DNA of 64,000 nucleotides. Source: an uncultured Christensenellaceae bacterium. GTDB lineage: Bacteria; Bacillota; Clostridia; Christensenellales; UBA3700. The stretch is from the NCBI GenBank assembly GCA_944380285.1, contig CALWGZ010000004.1:62001-126000 (forward strand). The letters are read 5' to 3'. Below the pieces are notes generated by a model that made no database searches, was not told the origin of the DNA, and saw only the letters and a list, made by a program, of their open reading frames with translations. Position 1 is the first letter of the stretch. Each line of letters opens with the position of its first letter. The translations under genes and the position numbers were made by a program. Positions 23,798-32,820 of this stretch are shown in pieces.

Positions 23798-24778
23798 TTA
23801 CAGTGATATCCGCTTGTACTTCCGCACAGACAGCGGCAAAAACGCGGCAATCGCCGCCGCGCAAAGCGCAAGTTGCACCCAATAGGGATATTCTCTGAAC
23901 CCGGCGAGCGAAAACGCGACGCCGAAGAGCGGGATCTGCAGAAGCAGCGTCGGACCGTCGGGGACGACGTATTCGAGCGTCGCGGCGATCGCGACAAGCA
24001 GCGCGGCAGCGCACAAAAATACCGTCATCCCGACGAGCGCGCGTGAGCGGCGCGAGATCGTCGCGGCGAGAAAACCGCCAAAATAGCATGCCGCACCGAG
24101 AGCGAGCGCCGCCAAAAATTGAGCAAAGAAGAGTTCGTGAACGCTGCCGAACGAAGGGGCAGCGCCATAGACGTAAAAATAGGCGATGCCGCGCGACGCC
24201 GCCAAAATCGAGCGCATCGCAAACGCGACGACGGTCAACAACGTCAATGCGGCAGCGTCGAACGCAAAGCCCGCGGCGAGCATCTCGCCGCGCGAACGAT
24301 CGCCGAGCGTGAGCATTTTGATCTGCGGCGAACACATCTCCGACATTCGCCACGCCCCTCTCATCGCGCAGATGAATGCGATCACGGCAATGACGACGCC
24401 GAACATGAAATAGACGCATTCCCTCTGCCCGTAATCGGAATAGTCGTCGGAGAGCGCGACCAATTCAATGTATTGACTCTTGTCCGTGCCGGTCGCGAGA
24501 CAGCGCTCGATCATCGCCTTGCGAAAGAGAAGCTCGTTGTGACCCGCCGGATCCACGGGCGACGACGACGACGCGGCGAGTTGCCGCTCTATATCTGCAA
24601 GCTGCTGCCGATACTCCTCGGCTGTCGTCCGATGCGGATCGCCGACGCCGATCAGATTGCTGCACTCCACGACTACCGCTATCATTATCAACACGGAGAC
24701 CAAAAATACAAAAATCGAAAGAGGCCTTGTATGAAGTCTGACATCGACCGCCGCGGCGGCGCGAAAGCCGCCCTTCAC
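23798..24778 (-). CDS. ABC-2 type transporter permease
   Basis: A 326-residue integral membrane protein with about six hydrophobic helices: one near residue 25-42, then a soluble extracytoplasmic loop of about 80 residues, and five more between about 120 and 315. It pairs with the similar permease upstream and the ATPase before it, forming the usual ATPase-permease-permease arrangement of drug, peptide or bacteriocin-type exporters. The GTG start at 24778 overlaps the previous stop codon (GTGA), with AGGA in the end of the preceding gene. The substrate is unknown. Confidence 0.78.
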   Translation of the reverse strand: MKGGFRAAAAVDVRLHTRPLSIFVFLVSVLIMIAVVVECSNLIGVGDPHRTTAEEYRQQLADIERQLAASSSSPVDPAGHNELLFRKAMIERCLATGTDKSQYIELVALSDDYSDYGQRECVYFMFGVVIAVIAFICAMRGAWRMSEMCSPQIKMLTLGDRSRGEMLAAGFAFDAAALTLLTVVAFAMRSILAASRGIAYFYVYGAAPSFGSVHELFFAQFLAALALGAACYFGGFLAATISRRSRALVGMTVFLCAAALLVAIAATLEYVVPDGPTLLLQIPLFGVAFSLAGFREYPYWVQLALCAAAIAAFLPLSVRKYKRISL

Positions 24779-25776
24779 AGCGACTTCCTCCAGAATGCAA
24801 ATCTCGAAATGCCCAACGCAATCGCCGCCGCGATCGCATGCGCGACGATCATGACGATCTCATCCGACGCAGGCGCAACCTGAAACATGCCGATAAGACC
24901 GTAAAAAGGCATCCATGAAAAGTCATACTTGACCGCCTCTTCCGCCGGTACGATCGACAGCACGGCGATCGTGACGAAAATTGAGAGCAAGACGATCGCG
25001 CACGGTACCGCGACCCCTGCCACGGAGTCGCCCGAAAGACAGGTGACGAGCTCCACCAAAGCCGCCGCCGACCATGCGACGACGAGCATCGTCGCAGTCA
25101 ACGCCGCCCATTGCGCAAAGACTGATATGGCGTACACTTTGCCGATCAATTCGTCCTTGACGAGGAACATCGCGTCCGGCGTGCACAACGCCGAGATCAG
25201 CCCGGCGAGCGAAAACACGATCGGCGCCGCGGACGACGCGACCAACGCCGCGCCCGTCTTGCCTCCCCAAAGCTCCGCGCGCGATCTCCCTGTCAAAAAC
25301 TCTGTCCTCAAGACGCCGCTCTTTGCGCCCGGGAAAAACCACGCGGTCAGCACTATCGGCAAAAACATGCTTGCGAACAAGCCGACGAAAAACAGCACCT
25401 GCATCCAATAGGCGCCGCCGTTTTCCGCGCCGTAGCTGTCGTGATAATATTGCGTAGTATTGGTGTTTGATTGAAGATAGAAGCGGTATTCGGCGATCTC
25501 CATCTCGAGCGACGCCTTTTCGCTTTGAGACAAATCGTCACGTTCATAAATTTTGAGGCATTCGTCGAGCAAATATTGATAGTATTCGGAATAGGGCACG
25601 TCTTCGCCGCCGAGAAGTATCGTGTCGCTCTTTTGCGCGCCGACTTCCGCACCCGCCGCCGAGACGGCAAGCCCCACGATCGTCCCGAGCAGCATCAACA
25701 CGACTGCCGCCGCACAGACGATGAGAAACTTGCTCTTGCCAAATCTTAAATAGGCAGTGACAAAGACCTCTTTCAT
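24775..25776 (-). CDS. ABC-2 type transporter permease
   Basis: A 333-residue membrane protein of the ABC-2 type: a first helix at about 18-40, a charged outside loop with a predicted coiled-coil-like KASLEMEIAEYRFYLQS stretch, then five helices from about 135 to 325. Overall layout mirrors the next gene. ATG 25776 overlaps the ATPase stop (ATGA). The upstream open frame is arginine-rich shadow of the ATPase gene and is excluded. Confidence 0.78.
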   Translation of the reverse strand: MKEVFVTAYLRFGKSKFLIVCAAAVVLMLLGTIVGLAVSAAGAEVGAQKSDTILLGGEDVPYSEYYQYLLDECLKIYERDDLSQSEKASLEMEIAEYRFYLQSNTNTTQYYHDSYGAENGGAYWMQVLFFVGLFASMFLPIVLTAWFFPGAKSGVLRTEFLTGRSRAELWGGKTGAALVASSAAPIVFSLAGLISALCTPDAMFLVKDELIGKVYAISVFAQWAALTATMLVVAWSAAALVELVTCLSGDSVAGVAVPCAIVLLSIFVTIAVLSIVPAEEAVKYDFSWMPFYGLIGMFQVAPASDEIVMIVAHAIAAAIALGISRFAFWRKSL

Positions 25777-26471
25777 CTGACGTCTCCGCTTGACGAGACC
25801 GCCGACAAAAATTCCTTTTCGAGGTCGACCGACGCCAGGTCGTCGAAATTGCGTTTGATCGTGCCGCCGTCGAGGATCGCCGCGCTGTCGCATACGTTTT
25901 TGAGCTCGGCGATGATATGCCCCGAGATCAACACCGTGCAACCGTCCGCGGCAAGCGCCTTGATCACGTCTTCGAACAGCTTTACGCTGACGGGGTCGAC
26001 GTTGACGAACGGCTCGTCGAGAATGAGCACGCGCGGCCGTTTGAGCAGCGCGAACGCAAAATAGAGCCTCTGCTTCATGCCCTGAGAATAGTCCTTGACT
26101 TTGACGGTCGCACTCGACGCTATGCCGGCGACGCGCAGCACTTCGCCCACTCTCTCCTTGGGCACTCCGTCACAGAGGACGCGCATCAATTCCAGATTGT
26201 CGTAACCGCTGAGTCCGCCGTAAAACGCAGGCGCCTCGATCATCGCGCCGACGCCTTTGGGCGCCTTGCCGGGCTTGACGAGATCGCCGTCGATCTCCAC
26301 GCATCCGCCGTCGGGAATTACGAGACCGCAGACGATCTTCATCAACGTGCTCTTACCCTCGCCGTTGAGCCCGAGCAGACCGCATATCCTGCCGTCGCCG
26401 ACGACGAGGTCGACGCCCTTGAGGACGTGCTTTTTACCGAAAGATTTTTCAATGCCCGAAAGCTTCAGCAT
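25773..26471 (-). CDS. ABC transporter ATP-binding protein
   Basis: A 232-residue ABC ATPase. Walker A is GLNGEGKST (residues about 35-43), the signature is YSQGMKQR, Walker B is VLILDEPFVNVDP and the switch His lies in ISGHIIAELK. The GMKQR signature and the phrase ILDEP-x-x-x-x-DP place it in the multidrug/bacitracin-type (CcmA-like) exporter group. It energises the two permeases encoded immediately downstream. Its promoter is at 26500-26529; the ribosome-binding site is weak (TAGGT). Confidence 0.92.
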   Translation of the reverse strand: MLKLSGIEKSFGKKHVLKGVDLVVGDGRICGLLGLNGEGKSTLMKIVCGLVIPDGGCVEIDGDLVKPGKAPKGVGAMIEAPAFYGGLSGYDNLELMRVLCDGVPKERVGEVLRVAGIASSATVKVKDYSQGMKQRLYFAFALLKRPRVLILDEPFVNVDPVSVKLFEDVIKALAADGCTVLISGHIIAELKNVCDSAAILDGGTIKRNFDDLASVDLEKEFLSAVSSSGDVR

Positions 26472-26499
26472 AATTTACCTACCCTATCGAATTGCCTAT

Positions 26500-26529
26500 A
26501 TTATACCATACGATAAGCCGCAGTGTCAA
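26500..26529 (-). promoter_or_regulatory. Promoter of the ABC-2 transporter operon
   Basis: Minus-strand TTGACA (26524-26529), 18-base spacer, TATAAT (26500-26505). Confidence 0.75.
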
Positions 26530-26561
26530 CGACGAAAACCGGCGGCTTTCACCGCTCAAAC

Positions 26562-26584
26562 AAAATCGCCGCCTTTCGGCGGCG
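26562..26584 (-). terminator. Terminator of the glycogen operon
   Basis: 7-bp stem CGCCGCC/GGCGGCG with a 4-base loop (26567-26584); on the minus strand an A and TTTTG follow. Confidence 0.75.
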
Positions 26585-26600
26585 GATCAAAGATTGACAA

Positions 26601-28403
26601 TCAAGCCTTTCTCGTCTCAAAGACCGCGACCGAACAGGGCGGCAGTTCGAAGACTTTTTTGCCTGTCAAGAGGTCGACCGAATCGGCGTATTCGCCGAGC
26701 GGCTTGCTCTCGCCGGAATTGTTTGCGACGACTGTCAATTGCTTGACGCGAGCGGTGCGGACGAGGATCAAAAGCCCGTCTTTGACAAAGAGATCGATGT
26801 CTCCCGTGACCTGCGGCTTGTGCGACGCGCGCACGGCGGCGAGGCGGCGGTAGAACGTGAGCGTCTCTTCGTCGGCGTCGTCCCACGCCATCGGCATGCG
26901 ATTGAGCGGATCTTCATAGCCCTGCATCGCGATCTCGTCGCCGTAATATATCGACGGGATGCCGGGAAGCATGAATTGCAGCGTCGCGGCGACGCGGACG
27001 CGCGCCTTGGCTTCGTCCAAGATCGCGCCGTCGAGACGGACGTGCGCCCTCTCCTCTTTGGTCATGACGGACGCGTCGAAGTCGGCGAGCGCGTTCAGTG
27101 CGCGCACGGTGTCGTGAGTGCCGATCAGCGTCATGCAGCAATCGAGCGCGCTCTTGGGATAGTGGTTGCAGATGACCTTGACCGCGTCGCAGAATTCGCC
27201 GGCGTCGCCGCCCTTGGCGTATGCGAGGATCGCCTCTTTGAACGGATAGTTCATCACGCCGTCGAGCTCTCCGCCCAGCAGATAGTGGCGGCGTTTGCCG
27301 TAGCTGATCTTGTTGGACGCGTCCTCCCAGACCTCGCCGATCACGGCGGCGTCGGGGTCGACGCTCTTGATCGCGCGGCGGATGTCGCGGACGGTCTTTT
27401 CGGGCAGTTCGTCGACGACGTCGAGCCTCCAGCCCTTGACGCCCATTGCGGTCCACTTTTTGATGACGCCGCCCTTGTGCAAGACGAGTTTGCGCCAGCC
27501 CTCGGCGTCCTTGTTGACGGTCGGGCAGACGGTCACGCCCCACCAGCTGTCATAGCCGTCCGGCCAATCGTAGAAGCGGTACCAATCGTAGTATTTGCTG
27601 CTCTTGGACTGATAGGCGCCGACGGAGTCGTATCTGCCGAACTTGTTGAAGTAGCGGCTGTCCGCGCCGGTGTGGTTGAACACGCCGTCCAAGATGACGG
27701 AGATGCCCCTCTCCGCCGCCCTCTCGACCAATTCGCGGAACTTGTCCTCGGTGCCGAGAAGAGGATCGATCTTGAGATAGTCGCCGGTGTCGTAGCGGTG
27801 GTTGGACGACGACTCGAAGATGGGCGACAGATAGATCGCGCTTACGCGGAGCGACTCGAGATAGTCGAGCTTGTCGATGATCCCCTGCAAATTGCCGCCG
27901 TAGAAGTCGTTGGCGCGGTACACGCCGTCGGGGTCGCGCAATGTGGGCGGCTCGTTCCACTCCTTCTGCACGCCGTGCGGCACGACGCCTAGGTCTTCGC
28001 CCTTGCAAAATCTGTCGACAAAGATGTGATAGATCGTGCCGCCTTTGAGCGCGGACGGGGTGCGGAAAGTCTTGGAATAGACCGTCAATTGATAGTCCTC
28101 GCTCTCCCCTTTGCGCTTGAAGAAGATGCCAAGCTCGGTGTCCAGCTCGAAGCGGTACCAATACAGCCCCGGCTTGTCGATGCGGACGTTGCCGCAGAAG
28201 CGGCTGACGCCGTCCTCTTTGTCTATGTAAGAAAGCGGCGAGACGACGAGGCTTTCGCCGTCGTCGTCCGAGATGATCACATTGATGCGATTGATGAAGA
28301 CTCCGTCCTTTGCAAAGACTGTGAACGCGACCTTCGCGCCCGCTTTGACCGCCCCGAACGGGGACTTGCATTGCACGGAGTTTTCGTCGTAACGGATTTG
28401 CAT
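26601..28403 (-). CDS. GH13-family glycosidase (neopullulanase/alpha-amylase type)
   Basis: A 600-residue cytosolic glycoside hydrolase, without signal peptide. An N-terminal beta-sandwich (about 1-115) precedes the GH13 barrel. Conserved regions: ILDGVFNHTG (238-246), GWRLDVVDELP with nucleophile Asp328, IGEVWEDA with acid/base Glu357 and GTHDT at about 429-432. The small C-terminal beta domain ends at 600. It should cleave alpha-1,4 or alpha-1,6 links in glycogen-derived dextrins, complementing the phosphorylase encoded just upstream with a one-base gap. Exact specificity is unresolved. Confidence 0.9.
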   Translation of the reverse strand: MQIRYDENSVQCKSPFGAVKAGAKVAFTVFAKDGVFINRINVIISDDDGESLVVSPLSYIDKEDGVSRFCGNVRIDKPGLYWYRFELDTELGIFFKRKGESEDYQLTVYSKTFRTPSALKGGTIYHIFVDRFCKGEDLGVVPHGVQKEWNEPPTLRDPDGVYRANDFYGGNLQGIIDKLDYLESLRVSAIYLSPIFESSSNHRYDTGDYLKIDPLLGTEDKFRELVERAAERGISVILDGVFNHTGADSRYFNKFGRYDSVGAYQSKSSKYYDWYRFYDWPDGYDSWWGVTVCPTVNKDAEGWRKLVLHKGGVIKKWTAMGVKGWRLDVVDELPEKTVRDIRRAIKSVDPDAAVIGEVWEDASNKISYGKRRHYLLGGELDGVMNYPFKEAILAYAKGGDAGEFCDAVKVICNHYPKSALDCCMTLIGTHDTVRALNALADFDASVMTKEERAHVRLDGAILDEAKARVRVAATLQFMLPGIPSIYYGDEIAMQGYEDPLNRMPMAWDDADEETLTFYRRLAAVRASHKPQVTGDIDLFVKDGLLILVRTARVKQLTVVANNSGESKPLGEYADSVDLLTGKKVFELPPCSVAVFETRKA

Positions 28404-28404
28404 A

Positions 28405-30849
28405 TCACTTGCTCTTTTTCGCCGTCATGCGGACGGGTTTGAGGTTCCAGATCCTGTCGGCGTACTCCTTGACGCTGCGGTCGGAGGAGAAGAAGCCGGA
28501 CTCGGCGGTGTTCATCAGCGACATTCTGCCCCAGCGCTCACGGTCGGAATATGCCCTGTCCAGCCTGTCCTGCGCGTCGCAATAGGATTGGAAGTCGGCG
28601 AGCACCTTGTAGGGGTCGGCTCCGCCGCTGCCCACTGTGAGGCTGTCGGCGATCTCGCCGAAGCTGACGCCGGCGATGCCTGCGTGCAGACCGTCTATGA
28701 CCGCCTTGATGCGTGCGTTGTGGTGGTAGTACGAGGTCGGCTCATAGCCGTTCTTGGACAGTTCCTCGACCTCGTTTGCAAGCAAGCCGAAGATGAAGAT
28801 GTTCTCGTCGCCGACGGCGCTGTGGATCTCGATGTTCGCGCCGTCCATAGTGCCGATGGTCACCGCGCCGTTGATCATGAACTTCATGTTGCCGGTGCCT
28901 GACGCCTCTTTGCCCGCGACGGAGATCTGCTCGGACACGTCGGACGCGGGCATGATCATCTCGGCGAGCGAAACGCGGTAGTTCTCGAGGAAGACGACCT
29001 TGAGCTTTTCGTTGACCTGCGGGTCGTTGTTGATCAGGTTGCCCAGCTGGCAGATGAGGCGAATGATCTGCTTCGCCATATAGTAGCTGGGCGCCGCCTT
29101 CGCGCCGAAGATATAGGTGCGCGGATTGATGTCGAGCGACGGATCGGCTTTGAGCGCATAGTAGGTGTCGAGGATGTGCAGCGCGTTGAGCAATTGACGC
29201 TTGTACTCGTGCAACCTCTTGACCTGCACGTCGAAGATGGAATCGGGGTTGACGACGACGCCGTTGCTCTCTTTGATGTACTCGGCGAGTTTGAGCTTGT
29301 TGCGTCTCTTGATCTCGAGCCACTTGTCGAGCACGTCCCTCTTGCCCTTGAATTTTTCAAGCCCCTTGAGCTTGTCGGCGTCCTTCATGAAGCCGTCGCC
29401 GATGAGTTCGGTGATGAACGCGGCGAGTTCGGGGTTCGCCTGCGCGAGCCACCTGCGGTAGGTGATGCCGTTGGTGACGTTGGTGAACACGCCGGGATGC
29501 ATCTTGTAGTAGTCGTTGAACACGTCGTTTTTGAGGATCTCGGAGTGGAGCTCGGAGACGCCGTTGACTGTGTGCGACGCGGCGAGGCACATGTTCGCCA
29601 TCTTGATCTGATTGTGCGAAAGCACAGCATTGTAGGCGACCTTGTTCCAGTCGTTGGGATAGAACGACCAAAGCTCGTTGCAGAAGCGCTGGTTGATCTC
29701 GCAGACGATCTGGTAGATGCGCGGCAAAAGCTGCTTGAAGATGCCCTCGGGCCACTTCTCGAGCGCCTCCGCCATGACCGTGTGGTTGGTGTAGGAGATC
29801 GTGCGCCTGACGATGCTCCACGCGTCGTCCCAGCTGTAGCCGTACTCGTCGAGCAGCAGCCTCATCAATTCGGGGATGCACAGCGTGGGATGGGTGTCGT
29901 TGATGTGGATCGCGACCTTGTCGGGCAGGTTGTCGAGCGTGCCGTAGTCGCGCAGATGCGTCTTGATGATGGACTGAATGGACGCAGACACAAAGAAGTA
30001 TTGCTGTTTGAGGCGCAGCATCTTGCCCTCGATGTGGTGGTCCGCCGGATAGAGCACCTTGCAGATGGACTCAGCGAGAGCCTTGTTCTGCAACGACTTG
30101 ACATACTGCCCTTGCGCGAACAGGTTCATGTCGAAGTCGACCGGAGCCTTCGCCGACCAAAGCCTGAGCTTGTTGACCGCCGGGACGTGATAGCCGCTGA
30201 TGTTCATGTCATAGGGCACCGCCTGCACGACGTCGCAGTCCTTGTAGTCGATGTAGAGCCTGCCGTTGTCCCAATGCTGGTCGACCGTGCCGCCGAAGCG
30301 CACCTCGAAGGTGTCCTCTTCGCGCGGAGCGAGCCAGACGTCGCCGTTTTCGAGCCACTCGTCGGGCATCTCGATCTGCCAGCCGTCGGCGATCTTCTGC
30401 TTGAAGATGCCATAGTCGTATCTGATCGAAAAACCGCTTGCGACATAGTCGAGGTTGGTCAGCGACTCCATATACGCCGCCGCCAATCTGCCGAGACCGC
30501 CGTTGCCGAGGCCCGCGTCGGGCTCGATCGCATACAGCTCGTCCAAAGACACGCCGAGCGGCTTGACCGCCTCGGCGAAAATATCGGTCATGCCGAGGTT
30601 GAACAGGTGGTTTTTGAGTGACCTGCCCAGCAAAAACTCCATCGACATGTAGTAAACTTGTTTTGTTTTCTGTTCCTTGCGCTTGCGCTTGAACTCCAAA
30701 CGCATCTCGGTCAAGATGTCCCTGACGGTCATGCAGACCGCCTTGTAGACCTGAGTCTTGCTCGCCTCGGCAAGAGGCACTCCGAAATAGGTCTGAGCCT
30801 TGATCTCGAGGATCTGTTTGACGCGCGCAGCGTCGTATTCTCTCTCCAT
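28405..30849 (-). CDS. glgP: Glycogen/maltodextrin phosphorylase
   Basis: An 814-residue GT35 phosphorylase that releases glucose 1-phosphate from glycogen ends. The PLP lysine lies in EASGTGNMKFMINGA near residue 650; other marks are GLGNGGLGRLAA, DTHPTL-like NDTHPTLCIPE and QVKRLHEYKRQ. Length is typical of bacterial GlgP. ATG 30849 follows GGGAGAG; the frame is open further upstream but without a site. A separate promoter and a leader hairpin precede it, so the degradation genes can be expressed apart from the synthesis genes. Confidence 0.96.
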   Translation of the reverse strand: MEREYDAARVKQILEIKAQTYFGVPLAEASKTQVYKAVCMTVRDILTEMRLEFKRKRKEQKTKQVYYMSMEFLLGRSLKNHLFNLGMTDIFAEAVKPLGVSLDELYAIEPDAGLGNGGLGRLAAAYMESLTNLDYVASGFSIRYDYGIFKQKIADGWQIEMPDEWLENGDVWLAPREEDTFEVRFGGTVDQHWDNGRLYIDYKDCDVVQAVPYDMNISGYHVPAVNKLRLWSAKAPVDFDMNLFAQGQYVKSLQNKALAESICKVLYPADHHIEGKMLRLKQQYFFVSASIQSIIKTHLRDYGTLDNLPDKVAIHINDTHPTLCIPELMRLLLDEYGYSWDDAWSIVRRTISYTNHTVMAEALEKWPEGIFKQLLPRIYQIVCEINQRFCNELWSFYPNDWNKVAYNAVLSHNQIKMANMCLAASHTVNGVSELHSEILKNDVFNDYYKMHPGVFTNVTNGITYRRWLAQANPELAAFITELIGDGFMKDADKLKGLEKFKGKRDVLDKWLEIKRRNKLKLAEYIKESNGVVVNPDSIFDVQVKRLHEYKRQLLNALHILDTYYALKADPSLDINPRTYIFGAKAAPSYYMAKQIIRLICQLGNLINNDPQVNEKLKVVFLENYRVSLAEMIMPASDVSEQISVAGKEASGTGNMKFMINGAVTIGTMDGANIEIHSAVGDENIFIFGLLANEVEELSKNGYEPTSYYHHNARIKAVIDGLHAGIAGVSFGEIADSLTVGSGGADPYKVLADFQSYCDAQDRLDRAYSDRERWGRMSLMNTAESGFFSSDRSVKEYADRIWNLKPVRMTAKKSK

Positions 30850-30872
30850 ATACTCTCCCGTTGTCAAAATTC

Positions 30873-30894
30873 TAAGGCTTGCGTCCACAAGCCT
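30873..30894 (-). promoter_or_regulatory. Stem-loop in the glgP leader
   Basis: AAGGCTTG/CAAGCCTT with a 6-base loop lies between the glgP promoter and its ribosome-binding site. Its role is unknown; it could shape mRNA stability or act as a weak attenuator. Confidence 0.5.
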
Positions 30895-30904
30895 TATCTA
30901 TGCA

Positions 30905-30932
30905 ATTATACACTTTTTTGCCGTGTTTGCAA
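30905..30932 (-). promoter_or_regulatory. glgP promoter
   Basis: Minus-strand TTGCAA (30927-30932), 16-base spacer, TATAAT (30905-30910). Confidence 0.65.
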
Positions 30933-30940
30933 AGCGTTTA

Positions 30941-30972
30941 CGCGGTATTGCGAAAAGTTCCGCAATACCGCG
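30941..30972 (-). terminator. Hairpin between glgA and glgP
   Basis: Perfect 12-bp stem CGCGGTATTGCG/CGCAATACCGCG with an 8-base loop, 19 bases after the glgA stop. The T tract is poor, so termination may be partial. Confidence 0.5.
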
Positions 30973-30990
30973 CATTTTGCGTATTATCCC

Positions 30991-32811
30991 TCAAAGACGA
31001 TCGTAGAGTTCGACGTATTGCTCGGAGATGCGATCCCACGAGAAGTCGGCGCTCATCGCGTTGGCGATCAGCTTTTTCCAATCGTCCTTGTAGTCGTAGT
31101 ACAGCCCGACCGCGCGCTCGATCGCGTAGAGCATGTCGTGCGCGTTGTAGCTGTAGAAGGTGAAGCCGTTGCCCTGCCCGGTCGAGCCGTTGTACGGGAC
31201 GACGGTGTCTTTGAGACCGCCCGTCTCGCGGACGATGGGCGCGGTGCCGTAGCGCATCGCGATCATCTGGCTGAGCCCGCACGGCTCGAACTTGCTGGGC
31301 ATCAGGAACATATCCGCCGCCGCGTAGATCTTGCTCGCCATGTCGCTCGAGAAGTTGATGATCGCGCGCAATTTTTCGGGATATTTGCGCTGCATGTCTT
31401 TGAGCATGGACTCGTACTTCCAATCGCCGGTGCCCAGCACTACCATCTGAATGCCCTTGGCGAGGATGTCGTCGAACACGCTGCGGATGAGGTCGAGCCC
31501 CTTTTGCTCGGTCAGCCTGCCGACCATGCCGATCATTGCGACCGACGGCTTGACCGGAAGCCCGAGCAGCTGTTGAAGTCCCGTCTTGTTGAGATACTTC
31601 TCCGAGACGGTCGTCTTGTCGTAGTTCTTGAACAGCGCCTTGTCCGTCGCGGGGTCGTTGCGTTCGTTGTCGATGCCGTTGACGATGCCGCTCAATTTGT
31701 AGCGGCGCGCGTTGAGGATGTCCTGCAGACCGAAACTGTAATAGGGGTCGAGGATCTCCTTTGCGTAGGTCGGCGAGACGGTCGTCACGCGGTTGGCGCA
31801 CTCGATGCCGCCCTTCATGAAGTTGGCGCAGCCCTGATAGGTGACCAGCGACCTTCTGTCACCGGGCAGACCGACTATGTCGCCGATGATGTCCTCGCCG
31901 TACTTGCCCTGGAACTCTATGTTGTGGATGGTGAACACCGTGCGCGACGTGCGGCAGAAGTCGGAGCCGCGGTAGTAGGTGTCGAGATAGACCGGGGTCA
32001 AGCCCGTCTGCCAATCGTTGCAGTGGATGATGTCGGGTTTGAAGTCCATGATCGGCAGCGCCTCGAGCACCGCCCTCGAGAAGTACGCGAACCTCTCGGC
32101 GTCGTCATAGTGGCCGTAAAGCCCGTTGCGCTTGAAGTAGTACTCGTTGTCGATGAAGTAGTATCTGACGCCGTCGTACATGTGCGTGAACACGCCGCAA
32201 TATTGATAGCGCCACGCGAGCGAGACATAGCAGCAGCCGAGGTATTGCATCGTGCGGCGGAACTCGCCGGGGATGTTGAAGTACAGCGGCAGCACGACGC
32301 GCACGTCGTACCCCTTGCGGACGAGCGCCTTGGGCAGCGCCGCGGCGACCTCGCCGAGCCCACCCGTCTTGACGTACGGAGCCGCCTCCGAGGTGACGAA
32401 CAAGATCTTTTTCTTCGCCGGAGCGGCTTCCGCCTTGGGCGCGGGCTGAGGCTGTTCGACCTTCGCCGCCTGCGGCTCGGGCTTTGTTTCGGGCTTGCCC
32501 TCGACGATTTTTTCCTCTTTCTTTTGCGCGGGTTTCGCCTCTTTTTTAGCCTTTGGCTTTGCCTCTTTGACGGGTTTTTCCGCCTTGGGTTCGGGCTTTT
32601 CCGCTTTGGGTTCGGACTTTTCCGCCTTGGGCGCCTCCTGCTTGGGCGCCTTGGGCTTGGAAGTCCTCTTTGCCGGCGCTTTTGCCTTTTTCTCCTCCGC
32701 CTTGACCTCGGCGGTCAATGCGGCGGCTGCCTCTTGCAGCTTGACCTCCGCCTTTTCGGGAGCGGTCTTGGGCGCCTTCGCGGCGGGTTTTTCGCTAGCT
32801 TTTCTTGCCAT
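30991..32811 (-). CDS. glgA: Glycogen synthase with a long charged N-terminal extension
   Basis: A 606-residue protein. The GT5 glycogen synthase part begins at about residue 133 and is complete: KTGGLGEVAAALP (ADP-glucose site), HCNDWQTGL, IHNIEFQGKYG, GIVNGID, GRLTEQKGLDLI and KFEPCGLSQM. Normal GlgA is about 475 residues, so the first 130 residues are extra. That stretch is almost only Lys, Ala, Pro and Glu in short repeats such as PKAEK and EPKAEKP, and is expected to be disordered. GlgB from the same operon ends in a similar tail. The ATG follows GGAGGGAAT and is ten bases after glgD. It extends alpha-1,4-glucan from ADP-glucose. Confidence 0.95.
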   Translation of the reverse strand: MARKASEKPAAKAPKTAPEKAEVKLQEAAAALTAEVKAEEKKAKAPAKRTSKPKAPKQEAPKAEKSEPKAEKPEPKAEKPVKEAKPKAKKEAKPAQKKEEKIVEGKPETKPEPQAAKVEQPQPAPKAEAAPAKKKILFVTSEAAPYVKTGGLGEVAAALPKALVRKGYDVRVVLPLYFNIPGEFRRTMQYLGCCYVSLAWRYQYCGVFTHMYDGVRYYFIDNEYYFKRNGLYGHYDDAERFAYFSRAVLEALPIMDFKPDIIHCNDWQTGLTPVYLDTYYRGSDFCRTSRTVFTIHNIEFQGKYGEDIIGDIVGLPGDRRSLVTYQGCANFMKGGIECANRVTTVSPTYAKEILDPYYSFGLQDILNARRYKLSGIVNGIDNERNDPATDKALFKNYDKTTVSEKYLNKTGLQQLLGLPVKPSVAMIGMVGRLTEQKGLDLIRSVFDDILAKGIQMVVLGTGDWKYESMLKDMQRKYPEKLRAIINFSSDMASKIYAAADMFLMPSKFEPCGLSQMIAMRYGTAPIVRETGGLKDTVVPYNGSTGQGNGFTFYSYNAHDMLYAIERAVGLYYDYKDDWKKLIANAMSADFSWDRISEQYVELYDRL

Positions 32812-32820
32812 ATTCCCTCC

